Assembly: GCA_020861095.1 (NCBI GenBank)
Contig: JAJBTC010000037.1
Span: 1 to 48,925, forward strand
Reading direction: 5' to 3'
Source of the DNA: Bacteroides sp.
GTDB taxonomy: Bacteria > Bacteroidota > Bacteroidia > Bacteroidales > Bacteroidaceae
DNA length: 48,925 nucleotides
Positions 25,655-34,148 of this stretch are shown in pieces. How positions within the stretch are numbered: the stretch's first letter is position 1; each line of letters starts with the position of its first letter. The notes beneath the pieces are model-generated. The model was not told the DNA's origin and made no database searches. It saw only the letters and a program-made list of their open reading frames with translations. The position numbers and the translations under genes were made by a program.

Positions 25655-26518
25655 ATGAGAAGATTACTGATTGCGGTTGTAGGAATGATAGGGATTGCAC
25701 TGTGTAGCTCCTGTGCGGAGCAGAAGAAACAGCAGCAACCTGCACAGGAAGTAGAGATCGTAACAGATACAGTGTTTCCTGAAGAAGAGACACGCCCGGA
25801 AACAGAGGAAGAAGAGCCTGTAGAGGCTGTACCTGACGGATCTTTCTTTGATTTTATTTATACTTTCGCTACAGACAGCTTGTTTCAGCGGACTCGTGTT
25901 GTTTTTCCCTTACCCTATTATTTTCTGGATGAAGCTTTGCGAATAGAAGAAGCAGAATGGGAATATGATCCGCTTTTTTTCGATCAGTCTTATTATACCC
26001 TTCTTTTTGATCGGGAAGGAGAGATGGAACTGGCCGGAGATGAAGACGAAGAAGAACATACGTCTGTGCAGGTGGAATGGTGGTTCCTGAACAAGCAACA
26101 GGTCAAACGGTATTATTTTGAGCGCAAAGAGGGCTTCTGGATCCTGGAAGCGATCAATGTACGTCCGGTAGAAGAAGACAGGCAGGAGAATTTCGGAGAC
26201 TTCTTTGTCCGGTTCGCCACAGATAGCCTTTTCCAGGGCGAACGCGTTCGTCAGCCTCTGAAGTTTGTAACCGCCGATCCGGATGATGATTTCTCCATTT
26301 TTGAAACCACCCTTGATCTCGAACAGTGGTATGCGTTCAGACCTCCCTTACCTTCTGAACGTCTCTCTAATATCAATTACGGCCAGCACAATGAAGACAA
26401 AGCTGCTACCAAGATCGTAGCCCTGAAGGGGATTGGCAACGGCTTCTCTAATATCCTGTATTTTCATCGCAAACGCGGCGAATGGGAGTTGTATAAGTTT
26501 GAAGATACAAGTATATAA
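25655..26518 (+). CDS. DUF4348-type lipoprotein with duplicated domain
   Basis: The protein has 287 residues. A lipoprotein signal peptide ends at the lipobox LCSSC (Cys20), followed by a very acidic linker (EEETRPETEEEEP). Two copies of one module then follow: FFDFIYTFATDSLFQRTRVV near residue 63 and FGDFFVRFATDSLFQGERVR near residue 180, each leading into a beta-rich stretch. This fits DUF4348, a Bacteroidales lipoprotein family of unknown function. It is followed 24 bp later by murB, so co-transcription with a cell-wall gene is likely. Confidence 0.8.
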   Translation: MRRLLIAVVGMIGIALCSSCAEQKKQQQPAQEVEIVTDTVFPEEETRPETEEEEPVEAVPDGSFFDFIYTFATDSLFQRTRVVFPLPYYFLDEALRIEEAEWEYDPLFFDQSYYTLLFDREGEMELAGDEDEEEHTSVQVEWWFLNKQQVKRYYFERKEGFWILEAINVRPVEEDRQENFGDFFVRFATDSLFQGERVRQPLKFVTADPDDDFSIFETTLDLEQWYAFRPPLPSERLSNINYGQHNEDKAATKIVALKGIGNGFSNILYFHRKRGEWELYKFEDTSI

Positions 26519-26542
26519 CAAGGTTTAATCAGTGAGAAATAT

Positions 26543-27562
26543 ATGATCCGGGAAAATTATTCATTACTTACATACAATACATTCGGTATCGAAGCAACTG
26601 CCTGTCGGTTTGTAGAATACCATAGCGAGAATGAATTGATCGCGTTTCTGCAAGGGGATACGATTGCAGCTCCCTATCTGCATATCGGAGGAGGCAGCAA
26701 TCTGCTTTTTCTTGAAAAGTTCTACCCCGGTACGGTCTTTCATTCTTGTATAAAGGGGATAGAGATTGTAGAAGAAACCGGATCAGAGGTATATGTACGT
26801 GTGGGAGCGGGTGTCACATGGGACGATTTTGTAGCCTATAGTGTATCTCAACGCTGGTATGGTGCTGAGAATCTTTCTCATATTCCCGGTGAAGTAGGTG
26901 CAAGTGCGATTCAGAATATCGGGGCCTATGGGGTAGAAGCAAAAGATCTGATCACGAAAGTGGAGACAGTGAACATCCGGGGAGAGAAAATAGTTTTCCT
27001 TGTAGATGAATGTGGCTATGGATACCGCAACAGTATCTTCAAAGGCGAAGAGAGAAAAGATCTGTTTGTTACCTATGTTACTTATCGGTTGAACAAACAG
27101 GAACATTATACCCTGGAATATGGAAATATCCGGAAACAGCTTGACCGGTATCTGGAGTTGACGCTGGAGAATGTGCGGAAAGCGGTGATTGCCATACGTG
27201 AAAGCAAACTTCCCGATCCGAAACAGTGGGGCAACGGGGGAAGTTTCTTTATGAATCCGGTAGTCTCCCGGGAGAGATTTCAGGAGATCTGCGCGCGCTA
27301 TCCGGATATGCCATTCTATGAGGTAGGTGAAGAAAAGATAAAGATACCTGCCGGATGGATGATTGAACAATGTGGATGGAAAGGAAAAAGTCTGGGTGCT
27401 GCCGGTGTCTATGAGAAGCAGGCGTTGGTGCTTGTGAACCTGGGAGGTGCCACCGGAGAAGATATCCTGAGGCTGTCAGATGCCATACGCGCGTCCATAC
27501 AACAAGAGTTTGGTCTGGATCTTCATCCGGAAGTCTGTATGATCGGTCTGGCCGGGAAATAA
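26543..27562 (+). CDS. murB: UDP-N-acetylenolpyruvoylglucosamine reductase
   Basis: This FAD/NADPH enzyme makes UDP-MurNAc, the second committed step of peptidoglycan synthesis. It has 339 residues and is type I (E. coli-like, with the Tyr-loop region YGYRNSIF). Landmarks are [37 protein letters not shown] for FAD binding, [10 protein letters not shown] with the proton-donor Ser, and the C-terminal Glu in LHPEVCMIG. It lies between the lipoprotein gene (24 bp) and the metallo-hydrolase (20 bp), which suggests a three-gene operon. Confidence 0.96.
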   Translation: MIRENYSLLTYNTFGIEATACRFVEYHSENELIAFLQGDTIAAPYLHIGGGSNLLFLEKFYPGTVFHSCIKGIEIVEETGSEVYVRVGAGVTWDDFVAYSVSQRWYGAENLSHIPGEVGASAIQNIGAYGVEAKDLITKVETVNIRGEKIVFLVDECGYGYRNSIFKGEERKDLFVTYVTYRLNKQEHYTLEYGNIRKQLDRYLELTLENVRKAVIAIRESKLPDPKQWGNGGSFFMNPVVSRERFQEICARYPDMPFYEVGEEKIKIPAGWMIEQCGWKGKSLGAAGVYEKQALVLVNLGGATGEDILRLSDAIRASIQQEFGLDLHPEVCMIGLAGK

Positions 27563-27582
27563 TATACAAGAAAGAATAATTG

Positions 27583-28350
27583 ATGAAGGTTACTGTATTG
27601 GGAAGCGGAACTTCGACAGGAGTTCCGGAAATAGGTTGTACCTGTGAAGTCTGTCTGTCACCGGACCCGCGGGATCATCGTTTGCGTACTTCTGCTCTGG
27701 TAGAAACACAGAATGCCAGGATACTGATTGATTGCGGGCCCGACTTCCGGCAGCAAATGCTTCCTCTTCCGTTTGAAAAACTGAATGCGGTGCTGCTTAC
27801 GCATGAACATTACGATCATGTGGGAGGAGTGGATGATCTGCGTCCGTTTTGTCGCTTCGGAGAGATCCCTGTATATGCCGAGAAAGTGACAGCCGACCGG
27901 TTGAGAGCCCGGCTTCCTTACTGTTTTGCCGAACATCGTTACCCGGGAGTACCCGCCATTTTTTTGCAGCATATAGAGATCGGTGAGCCTTTTGAGGTAA
28001 ACACCACACAGATTCTGCCTCTGCGTGCTATGCACGGCAGATTGCCGGTCGTGGGGTTTCGTATCGGAGAAATGGGCTATGTGACCGATATGTCCTCTCT
28101 GCCGGAAGAGACTGTCTTGCAGCTTCAGGGAGTAAAATTGCTTTTTATCAATGCGTTGCGTCTTGCTCCTCATGATACTCACCAGAACCTCGGAGAGGCA
28201 TTGAAGACCGCTTCCCAGATCGGGGCGGAACAGACATGGTTTATACACATGAGCCATCAGATGGGTCTGCACGCGGTGCGGGAGAAAGAACTTCCGGAAC
28301 ATATTCATCTGGCTTACGATGGCTTGGAAATCACCTGGAAAGAAAGGTAA
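27583..28350 (+). CDS. MBL-fold metallo-hydrolase, PhnP-like
   Basis: This is a beta-lactamase-fold phosphodiesterase-type protein of 255 residues. The metal motif is THEHYDHVGG, with further ligands in AMHGRLP, VTDMS and FIHMSHQ. An N-terminal Cys cluster GCTCEVC resembles the structural zinc site of PhnP, which opens cyclic ribose phosphates. The start is placed at ATG 27583; a TTG three bases upstream is unlikely. It follows murB by 20 bp. The substrate is unknown; general cyclic-phosphate or nucleotide repair is a guess. Confidence 0.88.
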   Translation: MKVTVLGSGTSTGVPEIGCTCEVCLSPDPRDHRLRTSALVETQNARILIDCGPDFRQQMLPLPFEKLNAVLLTHEHYDHVGGVDDLRPFCRFGEIPVYAEKVTADRLRARLPYCFAEHRYPGVPAIFLQHIEIGEPFEVNTTQILPLRAMHGRLPVVGFRIGEMGYVTDMSSLPEETVLQLQGVKLLFINALRLAPHDTHQNLGEALKTASQIGAEQTWFIHMSHQMGLHAVREKELPEHIHLAYDGLEITWKER

Positions 28351-28524
28351 AAGTAAGAGCTGAAGATGAGTTACATAGATATAGCATGTGAATAAAGTGA
28401 AATACGATCTGTCGGCACGGGAATACCTCATCTGATACGGGTTGGGTTTGTAGGGTATAAAAGTGTAAATGTGCAGGTTCCGGTAGATAATCCATTCGTG
28501 AATGAAAGTTTATATATATCAAAT

Positions 28525-28555
28525 TTTGTTTTTTTGATAAAAGGTGCTATTTTTG
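28525..28555 (+). promoter_or_regulatory. Promoter of the 541-residue membrane-anchored protein
   Basis: TTTG (28525-28528), 19 bases, then TATTTTTG (28548-28555): a full match to the Bacteroidetes consensus. The predicted start of transcription is about 18 bases before the ATG at 28580. Confidence 0.75.
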
Positions 28556-28579
28556 TTCAATGGGAGAAAATAGCAGATC

Positions 28580-30205
28580 ATGAAACTACATATTTGGGTG
28601 AAGATTATACTTTTTACGTTGATTCTTGTATTCTGTCTGGGAATAGGCACTTATTCTTACAGGCGTTTGTCTGCTGTGGAACAGACAGAGAATTTTGACC
28701 TATACACGTTGGTCCCTGTAAGTACAACTGCTATTCTGGAAACCGATCATATGGTGGGATTTATCCAGGAGGTAAATGACCTGAGTTGCAGCAGAGAAGA
28801 TCGATTCCTTTTTATCTCCAAATTATTTTCTTACCTCAAATTGCATTTACATACGCTGGTCGAACAAACCCCTCATGGACTGAGTAAACAGATGAACAAA
28901 CTGCTGATCAGTTTCCATGCACCCGATAACGATAGAAATCAGGTACTTTACTGTACGTTGGGCAACGGAGATTATGAACTTGTGGAAAGGTTTATAAAGG
29001 AGTACTGTATCAGTACATTCCCTTCTAAGATATTTGACTACAAAGGGCAGGAGATACGGATATATCCGATGCCTGATAATAATTTTCTGGCCTGTTATTT
29101 TACTACACAATTCATAGCGATCAGTTATCAGAAAAAATTGATTGAAGAGGTGATCGATGCGCGTCTGTCGGGGGAAAGTCTGATAAATGATAAGACTTTT
29201 GAAAGGGTACACGCGGGCAGGAGAACCAATATCCCTGCTACCATATATGTACGTATGCATTCGGTAGATCTGGGAAAGACAACAGATGGTATCCCTTCTC
29301 AATCGCAGTTGGGAGGATGGACAGAATTTGATATGAAGATGAACGGAGATGTCATCTATTTCTCCGGTGTCAGTCATGAAAACGATAGTACAACCATTAG
29401 TTTTACCAATGCGCTGCGATGTCAGGAACCTGTGGAGGGTTTCCCGGGAGATATACTACCTGCTTCCACTTTCTTCTTCAATAAGTGGGCTGTTTCCGAT
29501 CTGCATGCTATGTTCCGGTTCACCTCTTCTCATGAATATGCTACAGCCACCTATTCCAATTACATCAGGGAAAGAGATGAAGAAATGTTGAGTTTCTTCA
29601 TGGAATATGCCGGAGATAACCTGGTGACTTCTCTTTTTCATCCGGCTGATACACTGGAGCAGCTATGTGCAGTCATGAGTTTTCCCGTACAAGATGTAAC
29701 ACAGGCAGAGCGTCGGCTTCGCAACCTGATACAAACGACTCCGGCCGAAGACACATCATTGCCGGCAAAGCCGAGGGAGTATTACCATTCCCTGGGATGG
29801 ACGTATACTTTTTATCCGCTTCCCCGCAATACCCTGTTCACTCAGCTGACGGGCATCACAGAGTCGGCATTGCATACCTATGCTGCTTTCTATAAAGGGC
29901 GCTTGCTGATCGCTCCGGACACGGAAAGTCTGTCTTCTTATATTCATTTCTTAGATAGAGGAGAGATCCTCGACGATACACCGGCTTATGAAGAAGGGAT
30001 TTCCAGTCTGTCTGCTACTTACAATTTTATGCAGATGGTTGATTTCGGGGATATATTCATTCAGCCTGAAAACTACGTAAGACTGGTCCCTAATTTCTTT
30101 TTCCGTAATCAGGATTTTTTCAGACATTTTATCCTGGCCACTCAGTTTACCTGTTCCAATGGTGTAATCTACCCCAATATTGTATTGATCTATAAAGGGT
30201 CCTGA
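28580..30205 (+). CDS. Membrane-anchored hypothetical protein (DUF3352-like)
   Basis: The protein has 541 residues with one N-terminal membrane helix (IWVKIILFTLILVFCLGIGTY) and a large outside domain. The body holds mixed alpha/beta segments such as VPVSTTAILETDHM, IPATIYVRMHSV and YAAFYKGRLLIAPDTESL, and looks like the DUF3352 proteins of Bacteroidales (weak recognition). There are no catalytic motifs. It has its own promoter and is followed by a terminator, so it is a single-gene unit. The function is unknown. Confidence 0.7.
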   Translation: MKLHIWVKIILFTLILVFCLGIGTYSYRRLSAVEQTENFDLYTLVPVSTTAILETDHMVGFIQEVNDLSCSREDRFLFISKLFSYLKLHLHTLVEQTPHGLSKQMNKLLISFHAPDNDRNQVLYCTLGNGDYELVERFIKEYCISTFPSKIFDYKGQEIRIYPMPDNNFLACYFTTQFIAISYQKKLIEEVIDARLSGESLINDKTFERVHAGRRTNIPATIYVRMHSVDLGKTTDGIPSQSQLGGWTEFDMKMNGDVIYFSGVSHENDSTTISFTNALRCQEPVEGFPGDILPASTFFFNKWAVSDLHAMFRFTSSHEYATATYSNYIRERDEEMLSFFMEYAGDNLVTSLFHPADTLEQLCAVMSFPVQDVTQAERRLRNLIQTTPAEDTSLPAKPREYYHSLGWTYTFYPLPRNTLFTQLTGITESALHTYAAFYKGRLLIAPDTESLSSYIHFLDRGEILDDTPAYEEGISSLSATYNFMQMVDFGDIFIQPENYVRLVPNFFFRNQDFFRHFILATQFTCSNGVIYPNIVLIYKGS

Positions 30206-30241
30206 ATAAACCTATATCTAAAGGATGACCGGGGAAATAAA

Positions 30242-30273
30242 AACGGTCCTGAACACTTTTGTACAAGACCGTT
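30242..30273 (-). terminator. Terminator between the membrane protein and the DUF3127 gene
   Basis: AACGGTC pairs with GACCGTT around an 18-base loop. On the minus strand the stem runs into TTTTTATTT, so it mainly ends the DUF3127 transcript. Confidence 0.7.
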
Positions 30274-30302
30274 AAGTAATATTCTCTAAATTAGATCCCT
30301 GA

Positions 30303-30671
30303 TCAGAAAGGCAGGTCGTCTTTAACATCGCCAGGGATAAACTCCGGCGCGGAAGCAGCGGGAGGAGGAACCGGTGAGCCGGCATCAAACGATGCACCGG
30401 CAGCTACACGTTCTACTTTCCATACACGTATACTATTGAACCAACGATCCTGCCACTGACGGGCATCGATATCAAAGGATACGGTAAGTTCTTCACCCAT
30501 CTGGATATTAAACTGACTGAGTTTATCTTCACCAAACACATCGAAGCACATCTTACGTGGATATTGATCATGACTTTCAATCACAAATTCCTGAGCTTTC
30601 CATTCATTGCCCTGTTTGGATACACCTCCTCTGGGCGGGAGGATTGCAATTATTTTTCCTGTAAATTCCAT
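30303..30671 (-). CDS. SSB-like OB-fold protein (DUF3127)
   Basis: The protein has 122 residues. The start is placed at 30671 (MEFTGKIIAILPPRGGVSKQ); an upstream extension to 30818 runs through the promoter and is not coding-like. The body has the strand pattern of an OB fold (KAQEFVIESHDQYPRKMCFD, EELTVSFDIDARQWQDRWFN). A Pro/Ala-rich linker then leads to the tail GDVKDDLPF, which closely resembles the acidic C-terminal tip of SSB (DDDIPF) that recruits partner proteins. It is divergent from dnaN. I infer a single-stranded DNA-binding or replication-linked role; the family has no assigned function that I know. Confidence 0.85.
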   Translation of the reverse strand: MEFTGKIIAILPPRGGVSKQGNEWKAQEFVIESHDQYPRKMCFDVFGEDKLSQFNIQMGEELTVSFDIDARQWQDRWFNSIRVWKVERVAAGASFDAGSPVPPPAASAPEFIPGDVKDDLPF

Positions 30672-30694
30672 TATGATTAATTTATTTGATGGTG

Positions 30695-30724
30695 CGAAGT
30701 TACAATTTTCCAGGGGATAATTCA
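30695..30724 (-). promoter_or_regulatory. Promoter of the DUF3127 gene
   Basis: On the minus strand TTG is followed after 20 bases by TAACTTCG (30695-30702), one base from the -7 consensus. The start of transcription would be close to the ATG at 30671, which supports the short protein. Confidence 0.55.
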
Positions 30725-30753
30725 AGGAGTTGCAATGGTTTTTCCTATCGTTT

Positions 30754-30786
30754 TTTGCTGCAACCGAATCTTTTTTTGTAACTTTG
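30754..30786 (+). promoter_or_regulatory. Promoter of dnaN
   Basis: TTTG (30754-30757), 21 bases, then TAACTTTG (30779-30786). The leader to the ATG at 30826 is about 33 bases. Confidence 0.7.
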
Positions 30787-30825
30787 TCGTTTAAGATATA
30801 ATAAACATTAAAATACACGGAATAT

Positions 30826-31950
30826 ATGAAATTTATCGTTTCGAGTACTGCGCTTTTTAGCCATTTACAGGCAGTTAGCCGCGTGATAAATTCAAAGAAC
30901 GCGTTACCTATACTGGATTGTTTCCTTTTTCAGCTGGAAGACGGCACGTTGACCATTACAGTATCGGATAGCGAGACCACCATGGTTACCTCCATAGAAG
31001 TGAACGAAAGTGACAGTAACGGTAAGATCGCGGTCACCGCCAAGACTCTGTTGGATGCGTTGAAAGAGATCCCGGAACAACCTCTTTCTTTTACAATCAA
31101 TCCGGAGACAAAAGAGATCACGGTAGAGTACATGAACGGTAAATACAGCCTGATGGGGCAGAATGCGGATGAATTCCCGCTTTCGGCTACCTTGGGAGAA
31201 AGTGCGGTACAAGTAGAGATGAATGCGGAAATACTGCTTGCCGGGATCAATCGTTCGGTATTTGCTACGGCGGATGATGAACTACGGCCGGTGATGAATG
31301 GTATCTATTTCGATATTACCACCGAAGACATTACGTTGGTGGCTTCCGACGGTCACAAACTCGTTCGTTGCAAGACGTTGGCTGCCAGAGGAACTGAAAG
31401 AGCTGCGTTTATTTTACCTAAAAAGCCATCCAACCTGTTGAAAAATCTGCTTCCGAAAGAGGCCGGAATGGTAAAAATAGAGTTTGACGAACGCAACGCT
31501 ATGTTTACGATGGAGAATTATCGTATGGTATGTCGTCTGATCGAAGGACGCTATCCCAACTACAATTCGGTGATCCCACAGAACAATCCGCATAAGGTGA
31601 CAGTGGATCGTCAACAATTGATCGGTGCGCTCAGACGTGTATCTATCTTTTCTTCCCAGGCAAGCAGCCTGATCAAATTACGTGTACAGGAGAATCAGAT
31701 GGTAATCTCGGCACAGGATATAGATTTCTCTACTTCCGCGGAGGAAACACAGGTTTGTCAGTATGCCGGTAATCCCATGAGCATCGGATTTAAATCCACC
31801 TTCCTGATCGATATATTGAATAACATTTCTTCGAATGAAGTGATCATTGAACTGGCAGATCCTTCCCGCGCAGGAGTGATCATTCCGGTCGAACAGGCAC
31901 AGGAAGAAGATCTGTTGATGCTTCTGATGCCGATGATGCTGAACGATTGA
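30826..31950 (+). CDS. dnaN: DNA polymerase III sliding clamp (beta subunit)
   Basis: This ring-shaped clamp tethers the replicative polymerase to DNA. It has 374 residues and three clamp folds: MKFIVSSTALFSHLQAVSRV at the start, NGIYFDI and SDGHKLVRCKT in the middle, then the third domain ending in EEDLLMLLMPMMLND (the family's typical ending is ...LIMPMRL). It is separate from dnaA and gyrB here, as in other Bacteroidetes. It is followed by a DnaQ-like exonuclease 66 bp later. Confidence 0.97.
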   Translation: MKFIVSSTALFSHLQAVSRVINSKNALPILDCFLFQLEDGTLTITVSDSETTMVTSIEVNESDSNGKIAVTAKTLLDALKEIPEQPLSFTINPETKEITVEYMNGKYSLMGQNADEFPLSATLGESAVQVEMNAEILLAGINRSVFATADDELRPVMNGIYFDITTEDITLVASDGHKLVRCKTLAARGTERAAFILPKKPSNLLKNLLPKEAGMVKIEFDERNAMFTMENYRMVCRLIEGRYPNYNSVIPQNNPHKVTVDRQQLIGALRRVSIFSSQASSLIKLRVQENQMVISAQDIDFSTSAEETQVCQYAGNPMSIGFKSTFLIDILNNISSNEVIIELADPSRAGVIIPVEQAQEEDLLMLLMPMMLND

Positions 31951-32016
31951 TACAGGTAAATCCATCTTTGTTTCGGTTCGCGAATCTTACTCATAGGATA
32001 CACAAACTCCATAAGA

Positions 32017-32793
32017 ATGAAATTAAATCTTAAAAATCCCCTTGTCTTCTTTGATCTGGAGACGACGGGGATTAATATAAATACCGACAGGATAGTCGAG
32101 ATCTGTTACCTGAAAGTCTATCCCAACGGTAACGAAGAATTAAAAACATTCCGGATCAATCCGGAAATGCCTATACCGGCCACTTCGTCAGCTATTCATG
32201 GTATCTATGATGACGATGTGGCCGATTGTCCTACTTTCAGGGAGGTTGCACGTACCATTGCCAATGACATAGAAGGATGTGACCTGGCTGGGTTTAACTC
32301 GAACCGGTTCGATATCCCCGTACTCGCCGAAGAGTTTTTGCGTGCAGGGGTAGATATGGATATGTCACGCCGGAAAATGGTAGATGTACAGGTGATTTTC
32401 CATAAAATGGAACAACGCACGTTGTCGGCTGCTTATAAATTTTATTGTGAAAAAGATCTTCATGAAGCTCATACCGCTGAAGCAGATACCCGTGCTACTT
32501 ATGAGGTATTGATGTCTCAACTGGATCGCTATCCGGATCTGGCGAACGATGTGGCCGCTCTGGCCGAATTCTCCAGTTTCAACCGTAATGTGGATTTTGC
32601 CGGTCGGATGGTATACAATGCGGAGGGAGTAGAGGTATTTAATTTCGGAAAATACAAAGGGATACCGGTCAGCCAGGTGCTGCAACGGGACCCCGGCTAC
32701 TATGGCTGGATGTTGAATGGAGATTTTACATTGAATACCAAAGCCATGTTGACGAAGATACGACTTCGTGAACTGGCAGGAAAACTACTGTAA
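32017..32793 (+). CDS. DnaQ-like 3'-5' exonuclease with C-terminal DUF3820 domain
   Basis: This is a DEDDh-family exonuclease of 258 residues. Exo I is FFDLETTGI (Asp13, Glu15), exo II includes LAGFNSNRFDIP, and exo III is HTAEADTRATYEVL. The last ~60 residues (FNFGKYKGIPVSQVLQRDPG, YYGWMLNGDF) form a DUF3820 module, a small domain often attached to exonucleases. It lies between dnaN and coaBC; the coaBC ATG is 7 bp after its stop codon. It probably acts in proofreading or repair; whether it joins the polymerase III core is not shown. Confidence 0.9.
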   Translation: MKLNLKNPLVFFDLETTGININTDRIVEICYLKVYPNGNEELKTFRINPEMPIPATSSAIHGIYDDDVADCPTFREVARTIANDIEGCDLAGFNSNRFDIPVLAEEFLRAGVDMDMSRRKMVDVQVIFHKMEQRTLSAAYKFYCEKDLHEAHTAEADTRATYEVLMSQLDRYPDLANDVAALAEFSSFNRNVDFAGRMVYNAEGVEVFNFGKYKGIPVSQVLQRDPGYYGWMLNGDFTLNTKAMLTKIRLRELAGKLL

Positions 32794-32800
32794 GAAAAAC

Positions 32801-34024
32801 ATGCTCAACGGAAAAAAGATAATACTTGGAATTACAGGCAGTATCGCAGCATATAAGGCTTGTTATATCATACGGGGTCTTATAAAAAAAGGTGCAGAAG
32901 TGCAGGTAGTTATTACACCCGCAGGTAAAGAATTTATAACCCCTGTTACATTGTCTGCATTGACCAGTAAGCCGGTTATAAGCGAATTCTTCGCACAACG
33001 GGATGGCACATGGAACAGCCATGTAGATCTGGGACTCTGGGCCGATGCGATGCTGATTGCTCCGGCTACAGCCGCTACACTGGGAAAGATGGCTCATGGA
33101 GTGGCAGATAATATGCTGATCACTACCTACCTTTCTGCCAAAGCTCCTGTGTTTGTGGCACCTGCTATGGATCTGGATATGTTTGCCCACCCCTCTACAC
33201 AACAGAATCTGAATATGCTGCGCTCTTATGGGAATCACATCATAGAACCTGCGTCCGGTGAACTGGCCAGTCATCTGGTAGGTAAGGGGCGGATGGAAGA
33301 ACCGGAACAGATCATTGCGGTGCTGGAAGATTTTTTTGCTGCTTCCGCGCAGTTAAAAGGGAAAAAGATCCTGATCAATGCGGGTCCGACTTATGAGAAA
33401 ATAGATCCTGTACGTTTTATCGGTAATTATTCTTTCGGGAAAATGGGCTTTGCCCTGGCAGAAGCCTGTGTGGCCAGGGGAGCAGAGGTAACCTTGCTTA
33501 CAGGTCCTGTGCAGGAACAGATGATTCACCCGGCCATACATCGGGTGGATGTTGAATCTGCCTCAGAGATGTATGAAGTTGCTGTAGATATCTATCCTCA
33601 GATGGATGCGGCCATTCTATGTGCGGCAGTGGCAGATTTTACACCGGAGGTAGTGGCTCAGGATAAGATCAGGAGACAGGGAGACGAACTGCTATTAAGG
33701 TTGGTACCCACCCGGGATATTGCTGCTGCTCTGGGAAAAATGAAAAGACCAGACCAGGTATTGGTGGGGTTTGCTCTGGAAACACACGACGAACAAAACA
33801 ATGCAACAGAAAAACGGATACGTAAGAATCTGGACTTTATTGTTCTGAATTCTTTGCAGGATAAAGGAGCTGGTTTTCGTTGTGATACCAATAAGATCTC
33901 TATCTTAGACAAAGAGGGTAAAACCGACTACGGTTTGAAGTCAAAGAAAGAGGTGGCCGAAGATATTGTGGCTCGGTTGGTTACCAAACTGGAACAGCCT
34001 GCTTCTCAGGAGCGGAAAGACTGA
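32801..34024 (+). CDS. coaBC: Phosphopantothenoylcysteine decarboxylase / phosphopantothenate-cysteine ligase
   Basis: This bifunctional enzyme carries two steps of coenzyme A synthesis. The start is set at 32801 (MLNGKKIILGITGSIAAYKA), 7 bp after the exonuclease gene; an ATG at 32768 lies inside that gene. The 407 residues comprise an FMN-dependent CoaC domain (about 1-185: NSHVDLGLWADAM with catalytic His, APAMDLDM) and a CoaB ligase domain (NAGPTYEKIDPVRFIGNYSF, LCAAVADF, VGFALET). Confidence 0.95.
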   Translation: MLNGKKIILGITGSIAAYKACYIIRGLIKKGAEVQVVITPAGKEFITPVTLSALTSKPVISEFFAQRDGTWNSHVDLGLWADAMLIAPATAATLGKMAHGVADNMLITTYLSAKAPVFVAPAMDLDMFAHPSTQQNLNMLRSYGNHIIEPASGELASHLVGKGRMEEPEQIIAVLEDFFAASAQLKGKKILINAGPTYEKIDPVRFIGNYSFGKMGFALAEACVARGAEVTLLTGPVQEQMIHPAIHRVDVESASEMYEVAVDIYPQMDAAILCAAVADFTPEVVAQDKIRRQGDELLLRLVPTRDIAAALGKMKRPDQVLVGFALETHDEQNNATEKRIRKNLDFIVLNSLQDKGAGFRCDTNKISILDKEGKTDYGLKSKKEVAEDIVARLVTKLEQPASQERKD

Positions 34025-34107
34025 TCTTTTAGGAATATAGGTTTTCTGTTATGTAAACCGATCTGATATTTTTAACCCTTTTGTCAAACCAAAAGTAAAC
34101 CACAACC

Positions 34108-34148
34108 TTCCATCGTAAATTGTAAATCAGTAAATCGTAAATCTTTTT
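34108..34148 (-). repeat. GTAAATC repeat ending at the recN start codon
   Basis: Three units (ATCGTAAAT, TTGTAAATCAG, TAAATCGTAAATC) run up to CTTTTT just before the ATG at 34149. The reverse complement is the AAAGATTTACGATTTAC form seen at the other copies. The recN leader is therefore partly repeat-derived. Confidence 0.65.
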
